Shown here: one piece after another, positions 1-10,395 of the stretch
Position numbering within the stretch: position 1 is the first letter of the stretch
Layout of the letters: every line of letters begins with the position of its first letter
Assembly (NCBI RefSeq): GCF_000471905.2
Contig: NW_006499799.1
Location: forward strand, 2,590,497-2,654,496
DNA: 64,000 bases
Origin: Amborella trichopoda
Lineage: Eukaryota; Streptophyta; Magnoliopsida; Amborellales; Amborellaceae
Direction: 5' to 3'
Notes under the pieces: generated by a model
The model's input: the letters and a program-made list of their open reading frames with translations, nothing else
Databases searched by the model: none
What the model was told of the DNA's origin: nothing
Translations under genes and position numbers: made by a program

Positions 1-262
1 CAAAAAATACGATCAAGTATTACAAAAAATCTATCATGGATTACAAAAAAAAAAAAAAAAAAAATTCCGTATGGGACTCGCCGATTCACTGTATGGACTC
101 GTCGATTCCGTACAGTGAATCGGCTAGTCACTGTACAGAATCGTCTGGTTCTCTCTAGAACCGGACGATTCCCGTTTTTTTCGCCGATTCGATTCGTCCA
201 TGGCGATTCCCGGGTCGAATCGGGCGAGTCCGGTTCGACTCGGCGTTTTTTTAAACACTGGT
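1..262. repeat. Partial MITE-like inverted-repeat DNA
   Basis: The stretch is rich in CGATTC-type words and contains a perfect 13-bp inverted repeat (81-93 with 111-123, 17-nt loop). Its right edge, read on the minus strand, begins with a GTTTAAAAAA motif followed by CGG-rich sequence, like the end of the hAT-like MITE at 5677-6031, so it may be one end of a related element whose other end lies outside the window. Frames of about 100 codons here are on overlapping strands with no recognisable domain. The call is tentative. Confidence 0.3.
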
Positions 263-289
263 TCAACCCTTTTTTGTTGGCACATGGTA

Positions 290-927
290 AAGGTAGGGCT
301 TTCAATGGGCCGGGTGGCCCGGCCTCTCCGGTCCAGTTGGCCAGGACATAAGAAAGTAGGGTCTTGGTCACAAAATGTGGCCGGATGGGCTAAAGCTGGT
401 GTCGGTCCGGTTTGGGCTAGCACATCCGCCATTTTTTTTTTTGTTTTTTCGTGTTATGTTTTCTCTATTCATTTTGGGTGTAGTATAGAGCCAGGTTCTA
501 AACGATCACAGTAAAAAGCACCTTAAAATATTGTCAAAAAATTTGGTTTCAATACTAGAAGTCTTTGTAATAGCCTTAAAATATGTTTTCATCTTTTATT
601 GTAAGATTTAAAGTTTTAAAATTAATGTAGATCAATCAGATCTATAAAAATTTGAAAAGATTGAAAATTGACGATTCAAATATGCATTATTTCCAAAACT
701 TGAAATCCATTTTTTTCTCATGTCCATGCATCTTGATGTCCACATGATCAATTTAAGGATATTTGACATCAAAACCACTTCTTTTAGTGAAATTTTTTAG
801 GTGCACTCTAATTTGATTGTTTAGGGTCTCAGCTCTATATAAACTTGTTCCATTTATTTTTGGCCTGGCCCGGTCCTGCTCTGTCCTGTAAAGTGAGGCT
901 AGCACGAAAGCCCAGCCCCGTTGCCAT
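290..927. mobile_element. GC-rich non-autonomous transposon, possibly hAT-like, split by a MITE
   Basis: Two GC-rich blocks (about 290-440 and 861-925) share words such as GGCCCGG, GGGCTAGCAC and its near copy GGCTAGCACG, and are separated by an AT-rich MITE. Starts such as TAGGGCTTTCAATGGGCC are usual for plant hAT-type non-autonomous elements, but I could not match two inverted ends or a target duplication, so the family is a guess. No coding capacity is visible. Confidence 0.3.
467..860. mobile_element. MITE family M1, copy 1
   Basis: About 390 bp, AT-rich. The left end contains TATAGAGCC then TTCTAAACGATC. The right end, reverse-complemented, contains TATAGAGC then CCTAAACAATC, so the ends are imperfect inverted repeats of roughly 50 bp. 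The interior (CTTGAAAATTGACG-like, TTTTTTCTCATGTC, CATCTTGATGTC) is shared with copies at 3515-3918 and 9422-9824. The family has no coding capacity and I do not recognise its superfamily. This copy lies inside the GC-rich element at 290-927. Confidence 0.6.
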
Positions 928-929
928 CC

Positions 930-2590
930 TTAGGTAAATGAATAGGTGCACATTGTAAATATTTGTATCTTTGTTAATTTCGAAAGCAAACCAAAAGTAT
1001 TACAGTATGTGCTTGTTTTATGTGCAGTGACGTATGCTTGTATTATCTACGACATATCTGAGGTTTGAAATTTTGAACAAGGGCTACACTATTGATTCGC
1101 TTTTACCAGTGAAAACCAAGAAATGTGCGTCACACGCTTTAGAGAAGGAAAATTGTTCAAACATCAACCTTTGATGATGGTGATCCCAAAACTACATAGA
1201 GTGTCTTAAGAATACATCAAAAAATATAATCTTTATTTTGTAGAATTATTTTATATTTATATTGTTCATGGTAGAGATTCTCAACCCTAAAAATATGTCT
1301 CTTGGATGGATTTCGAGGAGAAAACTCGTGCAAATAGATGAATCGGCTGGCTCATGAAAACCTTGTCCTTCAAAAAACCATTAGCAAGGAAGGGATTTTT
1401 TTTTTTTGGATCAAGTATAAAAAGAGTAAGTAAGTCCTGATTTGGGCCCCTATCATTGGGTGGGAATGGAATAAAAAACATCAACATAAAAATCAATAGT
1501 ATCACCGCGACGGATCAAACCATTCTACAGTAAAAAGATGTTAGTGGGAATTTGATCCTCTACCTTTTGATGAGAATGAAGCCAGAAACATCACAAGGAA
1601 CGAAAATTAGTTACTTTGCTGATAAAAGAACAAATAAGACGTAATGCAAGGAGTTTATTTTGACAAAAACGCTAACGTCAAATAAATGAACTCATCGCAA
1701 TGACTGCACCGCCATATTTTTTTCAACCTCAACATGGACATGTTTGGCTGCCTGTTGCACACCTGCATTTCGTGCCAGACTTTTGCTTGTGGCAATAACG
1801 TCAGCCCGACACGCAGGCACACGCCCATTAACTCATTGGTGCGGTCACCTTCAGGCCTAAGCGTCATGTTAAAAAGTAAGTTTGTATCCCAAAAACTAAT
1901 TAGCCAGGCGGGAAATAATAATATAGTAGTTAATAAATATAGTAAAGTAATGTAACTTTATTTTAAAAAGTTAGAGGCAAAAGTTTGGGTAAAAAATATA
2001 GATTATAGAAATATAAATATTTCGGATTTAACTAAAAATTGAAGTTATAACAAAAAAAAAATGTAAAGATGACACAATATAAGATTTATACTTATTTTAC
2101 ATACGAAAAAATTGAGGTCAGCCCTTTAACCAGTAAACACTTAATTGCTCCATATTGAATTTAGACTGATCTAATATTTGCATTTCATTCTTAAACAATT
2201 GATTAATTTAATAAAAATATTAAAAAATAATTTATAAAAATTAAATGGACTAAAATACCTATAAAACTTTCAAAAGTAATTTGACCAATTTATTTTTTAT
2301 GAATAAGTTTTATAATATTTTAATTGGATACGTCTTGATAGAAGTGTGGAAGTTCTAAATTTTATGTGATTTGGATTGATGAGAAAAGCACTTAAAATTC
2401 AAATACGAAATATAATTGTGGTCGTCCAATCAGCTCAAATTTAATCTAGGCCGTTGAGTTTACACTATTCCATTAACTTATGGGCTGACAAGATCTTTTT
2501 CCTGTATAGATACATTAAAGTCATTGTCTAATAATTTTGCGTCCATACTTGGTATCATTAGGATAACACTAAACAAATTTTTATCTAAAG
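930..2590. other. AT-rich DNA without recognisable features
   Basis: Short frames of up to 73 codons occur on both strands but overlap each other, lack conserved motifs and have no supporting codon pattern. I see no gene, inverted repeat or tandem array here. Confidence 0.5.
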
Positions 2591-2594
2591 CTTC

Positions 2595-2995
2595 AATAAA
2601 TACTTTTTTTTTTTTGAAATCTTTTTTTTTTTTGAAATGATTAACAATCATTTTCATTAGATAGTGAAGCAAGGCTCTTAAAATACATATTACCAGAAGA
2701 AGAAAAGGGAGGAGCACTCCCTAGATCAAAGGACCTATCCTATTACCTGAAATACAACAATCCCATAGACGTCGCCAATCCTACACCAAAAGCTACCCAT
2801 CAAATCCACTCAAAAACAACTTACAAGAACTTAAAATTCTCAGAACAACATTTCCCTACTCAAGCATCCCAACAAGTAGCCACAAAAGAGTACCTCCCCT
2901 TCAACGTTCTCCTCATAGTCGGGGTTGGGGCAGCCAACACCCTATACCAGTCTAACAACGCCCAAAAGACTAATTCAATCTAACTCAACCTATTA
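2595..2995 (-). mobile_element. Possible 3' tail of a LINE-type retroelement (minus strand)
   Basis: Two T-runs of 11-13 bases, each followed by GAAATC or GAAATG, precede sequence of different composition that continues to about 2990. Read on the minus strand this is a poly(A) tail next to CATTTC, which resembles the 3' ends of plant L1-type LINEs. No reverse transcriptase part is visible, so this rests on the tail alone. Confidence 0.22.
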
Positions 2996-3514
2996 TTTTG
3001 AAATATAGAGTTGTTTTAATAAATTATTTTTAGGAATGTTTTGCTCATATATTTTTTATACACTTTTTCTAAAGAAATATGTTGGTGAAAATTTTTGATA
3101 GAGTTTTTTTTAAATCAAGATTATTAATTTAGTCCCCTTTTAATGTGTTTATCCTAAACCAAATTCAATTGCAGAGAATGGAAGTTTCAACAAAGTCACA
3201 GTGAAGAAGCTTTTAAAAGATAAAATACATATTTTATCAGTTTCATTAATGAAAAAAAAGTGAATTTTTTGCAGACTTTTTGAAAAACTCAGAGTTCTTA
3301 ATAGATTAAAAACAATATTCGATTATTTGAAAAATCTATGTTTTAATTGGAGACTTGGTAACTACGCTCAAAAACATTGCTGAAAATTGCTATTTGTCGA
3401 AAAAAAAAAAAATTGCTGAAAATTGCTAATCTTAAATGGAACATAAAATTCCAATTTCGCCCTTACTGTGAAAATTGAAGCTAAAAAAAAAGTGCAGATC
3501 TTTTGTTTTTATAA

Positions 3515-3918
3515 ATAGGTAGAAGGGTGCGGTTTCTATAAGGTTTCAACCTTAAACAATCCAATTAAGGCGTACTTTAAAATTTTATCATAACATATAA
3601 TTTTGTTGTAAAAAATTCTTAGTATTATCTTAAAATCTATTTTCATATCTAATTAGAAAATTTTAAATTCTAAAAATGGTTAAAATCAAGTAGATCTATA
3701 ATGAAAATCTTGAAAATTGACGGTCTAGATAATATGTTGCAAGATACGCTATTTTCGATATTAAAAAATGTTTTTTTTTCATATTCATAGATCTCCATGT
3801 CGAGATGATTGATTAGAGGGCTTTTTCAACACTGAAACAACATTACTGATAGATTTTTGAGGTGCATCTGTGATTCTACATTTTAAAGTTGCAACCTTAT
3901 ATAAACTTTTCTCTATGT
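3515..3918. mobile_element. MITE family M1, copy 2
   Basis: About 400 bp with imperfect inverted ends. The left contains TATAAGGTTTCAACCTTAAAC and the right, reverse-complemented, contains TATAAGGTTGCAACTTTAAA. The interior matches copies 1 and 3 in order (GATCTATAATGAAAATCTTG, then TTTTTTTTCATATTCATAG, then GTCGAGATGATTGATTA). It is a more diverged member of the family. Confidence 0.55.
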
Positions 3919-3954
3919 AGAAACATATGATCCATATAACATGTTATAAAATAA

Positions 3955-4130
3955 GTTAGTTGTACAACTCGATTTTTTTTTTTATTATTTATCAAATCCA
4001 TAGTTGTCAAGGTCAAGATGATTAATTTGATTGTTTTCCAATACTAAAGCTATATGGTTTTGCGTTTTCTTGAGGTGTAACTTTATCTCTTTATGCACAG
4101 CCTAGAATTTTATAAACTTTTACCCTAATT
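3955..4130. mobile_element. MITE family M1, truncated right half
   Basis: Immediately right of copy 2 lies a second right-half copy. It has a T-run, then CATAGTTGTCAAGGTCAAGATG, GATTAATTTGATTG, CTTGAGGTGTAACTTTA and TATAAACTTTTACCC, all in the same order as the right halves of the full copies. The left half is not seen. It is either a truncated insertion or a local duplication. Confidence 0.4.
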
Positions 4131-5030
4131 AATTCACTATTTTAAAAGGAAATGTATTTCAATACGAGCATGTACTTTTGGTATAAGATCACAATTATCA
4201 TTGATCATTAGATATGAAATTGGGTGGTTGGGGATGTGTGATTGATACGACATAAAGACCAAAATAGAATTTCTCAAATATCGTGATGGACTTCAATCTG
4301 CCGGATTTTACATTTAATGATTAAGAGCGACTATGACCTTTTTATACCAAAAATGTATGGAAAATTGTTTCATAAGGCAGGAATTGAATTTCTACATTTG
4401 TAGTCCCCGAGGTATAAAGCATCCATCTTAAAGATTGATGTAAATAGGTGGTCCATCTAAACACAAGTCCAACTATCGGTCCAAATATTTTCTTAAAAGA
4501 ATTATTATTTTAAAATTTTAAAATTTATAAATTTTTCATATTCATAATCTCTATATTAGAGATTACATGTCTTTAAAAATTAGGTCCAAAAACCCATCTC
4601 AAAAATAGATTTTTAAGGGGTGACTCATTTCTACATGGACTCATAGAAACCGTATCCAAAATGTATTAATATTATAATATACAATTCCCTTTTGAATCTA
4701 ACTAAAGAATTTCATCTTCCAACTAGCTTTAGTTACAGGATGAGACATTTCATAGCAGCCCTAACGCTTAAACTTCCATGGACCTGAGAAAATTCCATGG
4801 AGATCCATATAATGCTTCTTCACATTTTTGTTTATTAAAAAAGTAATAGAAATAGGGGGTTTTGCACACAATCTATGTGTCCAATTGGGCATCTATGTTT
4901 AACCATGACCCACACTTCAGCCCTTGAGTCTTAGTTTAAAGTGAAAAGAAAAAATAGAATCGACGTCATTAACAACTAAAAACAACGTTGTCATCATGAT
5001 TTTCGTAGGGAAGTGAGGGTGGAGTTGGAA
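4131..5030. other. AT-rich DNA without recognisable features
   Basis: No coding region, inverted repeat or array that I can support. The DNA is AT-rich and shows only scattered short words shared with neighbouring elements. Confidence 0.45.
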
Positions 5031-5035
5031 AGTGA

Positions 5036-5098
5036 AATATGGTTTTTTCCTTAGTTTTATATGGTTTTTTCTTTAGTTTTATATGGTTTTTTCTTTCT
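5036..5098. repeat. Three tandem copies of a 22-bp unit
   Basis: The unit TATGGTTTTTTCYTTAGTTT is repeated almost exactly three times. It is followed directly by a TATA-like CTATAAATG and a short open frame (5107-5337) that I do not consider a gene. The arrangement resembles a small promoter or LTR fragment, but no ends were found. Confidence 0.5.
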
Positions 5099-5366
5099 CC
5101 CTATAAATGACCGCACAAGGAAAGAAAAAGTTGCTCCTTTTGCTTGCTTATTATGCATTTTTTTCTCGAAGACTTCTCTTTAATTATTATGCATTTATTT
5201 CTCAAAGACGTCTCTTTTATTGTGGTTATAAATTAGCAAGGATTTTAAGCCTCAAGAAAATGGGTACAAAATCCATCGAAGTCATCGCATCAATGCTATC
5301 ATCCACCAATTGTACATTGACCTTCGACAAGTTGTAATCATGGGAAGTAGGAGATTCCTTTGGTCC

Positions 5367-5581
5367 TAGGGGTGGCATGGCGCGTGTACCCGAACCGGGT
5401 CTAGGTTTGCGTCTGGTAGGGGATCATATTTTGGACCCCATAGATCGGGTCCGGGTAAGGCATGGATCCTATTGGGTTGGGTCCAAGACACTTGTTCGGG
5501 TTCTGGTCCAAGTCACGAGTCCAGGTTGGGCCTGGATGAGACGTAGTCGGGCGGGTCCAACCAAACCTGTTTACACCCCTA
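5367..5581. mobile_element. hAT-like MITE with 8-bp target duplication
   Basis: The element starts TAGGGGTGGCA and ends TTACACCCCTA, giving short inverted ends (TAGGGGTG) typical of plant hAT non-autonomous elements. The flanks are TTTGGTCC (5359-5366) and TTTGGTCG (5582-5589), a 7/8 match to an 8-bp target duplication, which is the hAT size. The 215-bp interior is GC-rich with repeated GGGTCC and GTCCAAG words and has no coding capacity. Confidence 0.75.
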
Positions 5582-5676
5582 TTTGGTCGTAGGATTTCAA
5601 ACCTAGGACATTTTGATGAATCGGTATTGTGATTCTAATATGGCTCATCCACTTTGAGAGGTTGGTTAATCGAGAC

Positions 5677-6031
5677 CAAGGTTTAAAAAATCGGTGATCC
5701 GATCCGGAGTCGTACGATCTGGACTGCGAATCGCCCGACATGTTTTAGATTAGGCCAAAAAACGGGATTTGGGTGGTTCCAAATAGTAGAATCGCCGATT
5801 TTTTGCAAAACCGTCGATTCCGATGATTTTTCATCGAGTTCGACCGATTTTTCACTGAGGCAAACGAAAAAAAAGGATGAACAATTTTTTCTTGAATTAT
5901 TTTTAAAACAAATTTGAAACAAAAATTACCGATTCCACCAATTCTTCCGATTTGATTCACCGATTCCCTTGATTAGACACAGGTATGGACATGACCGATA
6001 TCGAATCACCGATCCGCTGTTTTAAACCTTG
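5677..6031. mobile_element. hAT-like MITE with 8-bp target duplication
   Basis: The inverted ends begin CAAGGTTTAAAA on both sides, then continue with ATCGGTGAT near each end (left at about 5690, right at about 6005 on the minus strand). The flanks are ATCGAGAC (5669-5676) and ATCGGGAC (6032-6039), a 7/8 match and the 8-bp size made by hAT elements. The element is about 355 bp. Frames crossing it, such as minus strand 5683-5960, are not genes. Confidence 0.75.
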
Positions 6032-6459
6032 ATCGGGACAAAACAAGACTTGGCCTATGACGTTGATTTGGGGTTCGACCCTAGCATTCGAATTCGACCA
6101 AATTATTAACTCCGCCCTTTGCTTGGTATGCTCTTCACTTAGAACCTTTAGTCTCTCAATTTGTGACTTACCACTTGCGTCACTTGGGTATGGCCTGGTT
6201 CAGCCCATTCGCCCATTTTTAGGCGCCAACCTACAATTAATAAGTTGTTCGGGGCCTCGTATTTACAAAATCTGATTATGTACCCTGGGTATAGGATTTC
6301 TTAAGTATTTATAAATATGATTTTAGGAACAATGTCATTTAAATAGCTTCTCGATTAAACTGGTATATAACAAATCCGCTCTTTTTGCTCATCTAAATAT
6401 AGAAGTAAGTTTTTGACCGTATAATATTGTTTAACATACTAGCATAAATTATCATAGTA

Positions 6460-6760
6460 GCAGTGTTAGTGGTAACAGCAGCAGCAACAACAATAACAAC
6501 AACAATAATAAAATTAATATAATATAATACTTAATACACATAAATATTATAGTTACAAAATTATATCATAATTATAGTAATTAACAATAATTTAATTTAA
6601 CTTTTTTAGGAATTAATATAATCTTACAATAATAATTAATATTATGATAAAACATATAATATTTTAATATTTACATAATACGATACTACTACATTATGAT
6701 AATAACATCATATTATAATACAAATATACTGATATTATATGTTACGATTGTAATATAATA
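6460..6760. repeat. Trinucleotide-rich and AT-rich low-complexity tract
   Basis: Runs of AGCAGCAGC, AACAACAAT and AATAATA pass into nearly pure AT sequence. The same kind of tract resumes at 7640-7855 beyond the MULE-type element, so the element landed inside a simple-sequence region. Confidence 0.7.
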
Positions 6761-7634
6761 AAAAATTACAAAAAACACCTTAAAATGAACTATCTATCCA
6801 ACTTACCCCCACCCCAAACTTTTCTCACACTTTTTTCCCCAAACTACCTTTCCTCGCAAAAACTCGCCCAACCCAAAAGTAACATGAAATAAGACTAAAG
6901 TACCCTCATTTCTTTTCACACGGCATTCTCTCTCCTGTTTCCCACAGTAAAGACGCGCTCTGGCAGTCCTAATGTGCGCTCCGACAATACTTTGTCTGAC
7001 CCACAACACTCCGACATTCTGATTACTCGCTCCGGTAGTGCAACTACACGTTCCTGCAGTCCGCTCCAGCAATAAAGCCTTTGGAGCTACAACGCTCCAG
7101 CAATGGAGGACTGCATTCCGGCAGTCCGAATGCGGGCTTCGGTAGTTACAATGTGTGCTCTGGCAATGCTTTGTCTGACCCACAACGCTCTGGCATGCTG
7201 AGAACTGCGCTTTGGCATTCTGAATGCCAGTCTGGCAGTCCCAATGTGCGCTCCGGAAGTCATTTGTCCGACCCACAGCTCTCCGGCATTCTTAGAACGC
7301 GCTCTGATAGTGAAAATACATGCTCCGGAAGTTCGCTCTGGCAATGAAGTCTTTGGAGCCACAAAGCTCCAGTAATGTAGCACTGTACTCCAGTAGTGCT
7401 TCTTGGCATTCCACTCAGGCAGCAATATACTGCTCTCCAGCACTAGTCTACTTGGGATCCGCGAATTGATTTGGTTTGTACGGAAAGAGCATTTCCATCC
7501 AAAAAATAAGGACTTTTTACCTTGGGGCATTTTTGCGAGGAAATGTTGTTTAGGGGAAAAACGTGTGAGAAAAGATTGAGGTAGGGGTAAGTTGCATAGA
7601 TGGTTCATTTTAGAGTGTTTTTTGTAATTTTCCC
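6761..7634. mobile_element. Non-autonomous Mutator-like element with about 110-bp inverted ends
   Basis: The first roughly 110 bp (6761-6875) and the reverse complement of the last roughly 110 bp (7525-7634) match along their length. Both read AATTACAAAAAACACC-like, then AAAATGAAC, CATCTAT, CAACTTACCCC, TTTTCTCACAC, TTTCCCC and CCTCGCAAAAA. Long inverted ends are the hallmark of Mutator-like elements. The flanks share ATATAATA (6753-6760 and 7636-7643, 8 of 9 positions of a 9-bp duplication), but the area is low-complexity. The interior is a GC-rich run of short degenerate repeats. Open frames of 88-173 codons across it are by-products of those repeats. Confidence 0.75.
6950..7440. repeat. 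Degenerate short repeats (GCTCCGGCAGT-like) inside the MULE-type element
   Basis: A word close to GCTCCGGCAGTNN recurs roughly every 17-25 bases, about twenty times. Larger blocks also repeat: GTCTGACCCACAACRCTC occurs at about 6998 and 7174, with a shorter GTCCGACCCACAG-type copy at about 7267, and AAAGCCTTTGGAGC/GAAGTCTTTGGAGC at about 7075 and 7348. Base composition is far more GC-rich than the AT-rich surroundings. Confidence 0.65.
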
Positions 7635-7639
7635 TATAT

Positions 7640-7855
7640 AATATTATAATATAAATATTGATATTGTTGATGATATTTTATGATAAATATTGTTAATCAT
7701 GATGATGATAATGATGATAATGTTGATGATATTTTATGATGAATATTTTTAACGATCATGATAATGATAATGATGATACTACTACTACTGCTGCTGTTAA
7801 TAATAACAACAATAGTAGTAATAATAATAATCATAATAATATTAAATATTAAATA
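7640..7855. repeat. Trinucleotide-rich low-complexity tract
   Basis: GATGATAATGATGATAATG, CTACTACTACTGCTGCTG and AATAATAATAATC runs. It is the continuation, right of the MULE-type element, of the simple-sequence DNA at 6460-6760. A longer phrase, GTTGATGATATTTTATGAT, is present twice (about 7667 and 7721). Confidence 0.7.
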
Positions 7856-7880
7856 TGAGCAATGATCCTATAGGACGCTT

Positions 7881-8033
7881 CCCACCCATGTGTATAGGAC
7901 CCCAAAGGATTACCATTAAATTTGACACGGATCTATAGAAAAGTCAAGTCCTACACCCATGTGATAACTTTTCTAGAGATTTGAGTCAACTTTAATAGTG
8001 ATCTTTTGGGGTCCTACACACATGGGTGGGGGA
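7881..8033. mobile_element. Foldback (almost fully palindromic) MITE
   Basis: The left arm (7881-7946) and right arm (7966-8033) are inverted copies: CCCACCCATGTGTATAGGAC on the left and, reverse-complemented, CCCACCCATGTGTGTAGGAC on the right. They continue through CCCCAAARGAT and TCTATAGAAAAG/TCTAGAAAAG. The loop is about 20 bp. I did not find a clear target duplication. It has no coding capacity. Confidence 0.6.
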
Positions 8034-8204
8034 GAAAAAAAAGGAGAGACGCACACGTCCAAATGCAAAAAGCCAGCTTTCTCAAAACTAACATTTGCTA
8101 TTTCTAAGTTTTTTTTAAAAATGATCAAATGTTGGATGTGAGAGGTTTTGAGGATGTAGATATCCAAAATATGATCTCTAAAAATACACCCAAACAAACT
8201 TAGG

Positions 8205-8403
8205 CAATCGTAACTTGGATATGCAAAAGCAGGATTTGTGTATCCTAGGACCTTAAACAACCCATGGAGCTCCTATACACCTCCTAATAGACCATCTCCA
8301 CATAATCAATCGTAACTTGGATATGCAAAAAGCAGGATTTGCATATCCTAGGACCTTAAATAACACATGGAGCTCCTAAACACCTCCAAATAGACCATCT
8401 CCA
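8205..8403. repeat. Two tandem copies of a 103-bp unit
   Basis: CAATCGTAACTTGGATATGC at 8205 recurs at 8308. The following sequence (GCAGGATTTG, TATCCTAGGACCTTAAA, CATGGAGCTCCTA, ACACCTCC, TAGACCATCTCCA) is repeated with about 90% identity by eye. It is a plain local duplication with no gene inside. Confidence 0.85.
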
Positions 8404-9233
8404 TTATGTCGATGAAGTGGGAGACTATTTAAATATGTCTAAATAGCAAAGTCTAAGTTCTGGGTAGATGGTTATGTCGACCATGTTTAAAGGAAGCTAG
8501 AAGCCTAATATAATATTTTTTATACATCATGTGCCTCATAGTGATCTACAAGAGGATCCCACATTTGCATATAAGAAATAGGGATATGAGTTTTTCAATC
8601 AGATCCACAACCAATCCACTTTAATTTCCTAATCCAAAATTTGGTCTTGTATATCCAGGATACAAAAATATTCTTACTTGTCAACTGAAAGAAGGCTTTC
8701 ACACGGTGGGCGACCTTGCATGCCGAAACTTTCGATATCCCCTGAAATTATCATAAGAGCAATGATCCAATGTATCAGTTGTATCATAGTATAATGAACG
8801 ACACTTCTAGAAAACCATGTTCGTGGTATTTGTATGACTATAAATTTTGCACACACACTCTTTTCATCTCAATAATCAATCCCCAAACAAAAAAAATTTC
8901 AATTTGAACTCTAGATATGGTCAAAATGAGTCCCTCCAAAAACAGATCTAGACCATTCATTTTGTGAATTTCAAGATCTTAGCCTTTATAAACTCAAAAT
9001 CATTTTTTTATTTTTTAACATTATTCATCTAATGATAATAAAGTCATACAAAAAAATTGGAAATAAAAAACTCCTTCTAAGATCTAGATCTAATCATCTC
9101 ACCAAAATGAACAGCCTATGTTAATTGAGCTAAAAAAATACTTTCTAGGTTGTGTTTTCAATTTTTTCTTTTTTTGTGATTGTTCATTAGAACGAAAAGA
9201 GTGTATATTTCAAAATTTGGATTAAAAAAATGG
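8404..9233. other. AT-rich DNA without recognisable features
   Basis: No gene is supported. A word at about 8758 (GAGCAATGATCCAATGTATC followed by AGTTGTATCATAG) resembles the inner end of the MITE at 9234-10075 and may be a lone fragment of that family. Confidence 0.4.
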
Positions 9234-10075
9234 CCATAAGATAGTTTTTTAAAGTTGTTGCATCATATTACTATACAACAGTTGCATGAAATCATTGCTT
9301 TTATCAAAATGTCTATCTCGACTAATGACTTTGTAGCGAGATTTAATTGCGATGGATCCCCCCGTTCTATTTCCCAAATTATTCTACCTTCCTTCTTTGG
9401 GAAATAAAAATGGGATTATCTATAAAGGGACCACGGTTCGTATAGAGCCTAGGCTCTAAACCATCAAATTAGAGCCTACCTTCAAATAGTATCGAGAAAT
9501 GGGGTTTCAATACTGAAAATCTTTGTGATAGCCTTAAAATATAATTTTATATTTATTTATAATGTTTAAAGCTTAAAAAATAGTGTCGATCAACAGATCT
9601 ATGAAAACTTGAAAATATTGAAAATTAACAGTCCAAAAATGCGTTACAAAATACACTATTTTAAAACTTGAAATTTATTTTTTTCTCATGTCTATGCATC
9701 TTGATGTCGAGATGATCAATTTAAAGATATTTAGGCATCAAAACAACCTCTTCTAGTGAAATTTTTGAGGTAGGCTCAAATTTGATTGTTTAGAGCTTCG
9801 ACTCTATATAAACTTTTCCCTTTATTTTTTATACATGGATGTCATAATCATTCACACTCATTGGATGTCAAATTAGATGGCTTACGGTGAGTCACGAAAT
9901 CTAGAAATAATTTTTTTGGAATTTTATATCTATTCAATGATACTCTTACAACAACCCATTTTGAAATTTATAGGACATGAATAATTATGACCTCCATGTA
10001 CAAATGATAAATAGTCGGGCAATGATTTTATGCAACAGTTGTATATGATGCAACCTTAAAAAACCATCTCATGAC
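9234..10075. mobile_element. MITE with about 60-bp inverted ends, host of a nested MITE
   Basis: The left end reads CATAAGATAGTTTTTTAA then GTTGCATCATA, TACAACAGTTGCATG and AAATCATTGC. The reverse complement of the right end (to 10075) reads CATGAGATGGTTTTTTAAGG, GTTGCATCATA, TACAACTGTTGCAT and AAAATCATTGCC. Between them lies MITE M1 copy 3. Without the nested copy the element is about 440 bp. It abuts the 3' edge of the LINE fragment at 10056-10395. No convincing target duplication was found. Confidence 0.55.
9422..9824. mobile_element. MITE family M1, copy 3
   Basis: This is the best-preserved copy. The left end reads ATAAAGGGA, TATAGAGCC, GCTCTAAACCATCAAATTAG. The right end, reverse-complemented, reads ATAAAGGGA, TATAGAGTC, GCTCTAAACAATCAAATTTG, so the inverted ends span over 50 bp. 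The interior matches copy 1 closely (TTTCAATACTGAAAATCTTTG, TAGCCTTAAAATAT, CATCTTGATGTC, GATCAATTTAAAGATATTT). It is about 400 bp, non-coding and nested in the MITE at 9234-10075. Confidence 0.7.
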
Positions 10076-10395
10076 TATTTATTTGGTATAAATATTGAAA
10101 TATATGCTCGAAGTGTGCTCTTCTATTTCTAAGTTCAATATCCACACTATATTTCCTCCCTTCCCAGCCACCACATCTTTGATTATGCAAAGCAAGCTTG
10201 TATGCTTGTCGATATGGAGTCTTTAAAAAGTGTTGTCCTATCCATTTGGTCGACCACAGTCTAGTCTTGCTGCCATCTCCCACCAACATCCTTGCCCATG
10301 TCATGAATAAGGATCTAACTTTCTCAGTATCTCTCCATACTAAAGAAGTTCCACTTCGATTGACCCTAGTTAGAAAACCAGAGCCATCGTGATAT
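10056..10395 (-). pseudogene. L1-type LINE fragment, region after the reverse transcriptase core
   Basis: On the minus strand, an open stretch of roughly 110 codons reads from about 10390 to 10056 and contains VGDGSKTRLWSTKWIG followed by LKTPYRQAYKLA. This matches the conserved G-D-G-x3-R/F-W-x-D-x-W block found downstream of the reverse transcriptase core in plant L1-type LINE ORF2, with the usual P-x-L-Y/F-x-LA after it. No upstream reverse transcriptase core and no endonuclease are present, so this is a short remnant. The left edge runs into a MITE end. It was never a host gene. Confidence 0.65.

Noticed and set aside
5107-5337. 76-codon frame downstream of a TATA-like site
   Set aside because: No recognisable domain, short, low-complexity N-terminus; could be chance in AT-rich DNA.
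6803-7608. Cys/Ser-rich frames of 88-173 codons on both strands
   Set aside because: Generated by the GC-rich degenerate repeats and inverted ends of the MULE-type element; no domain and no host-gene similarity recognised.
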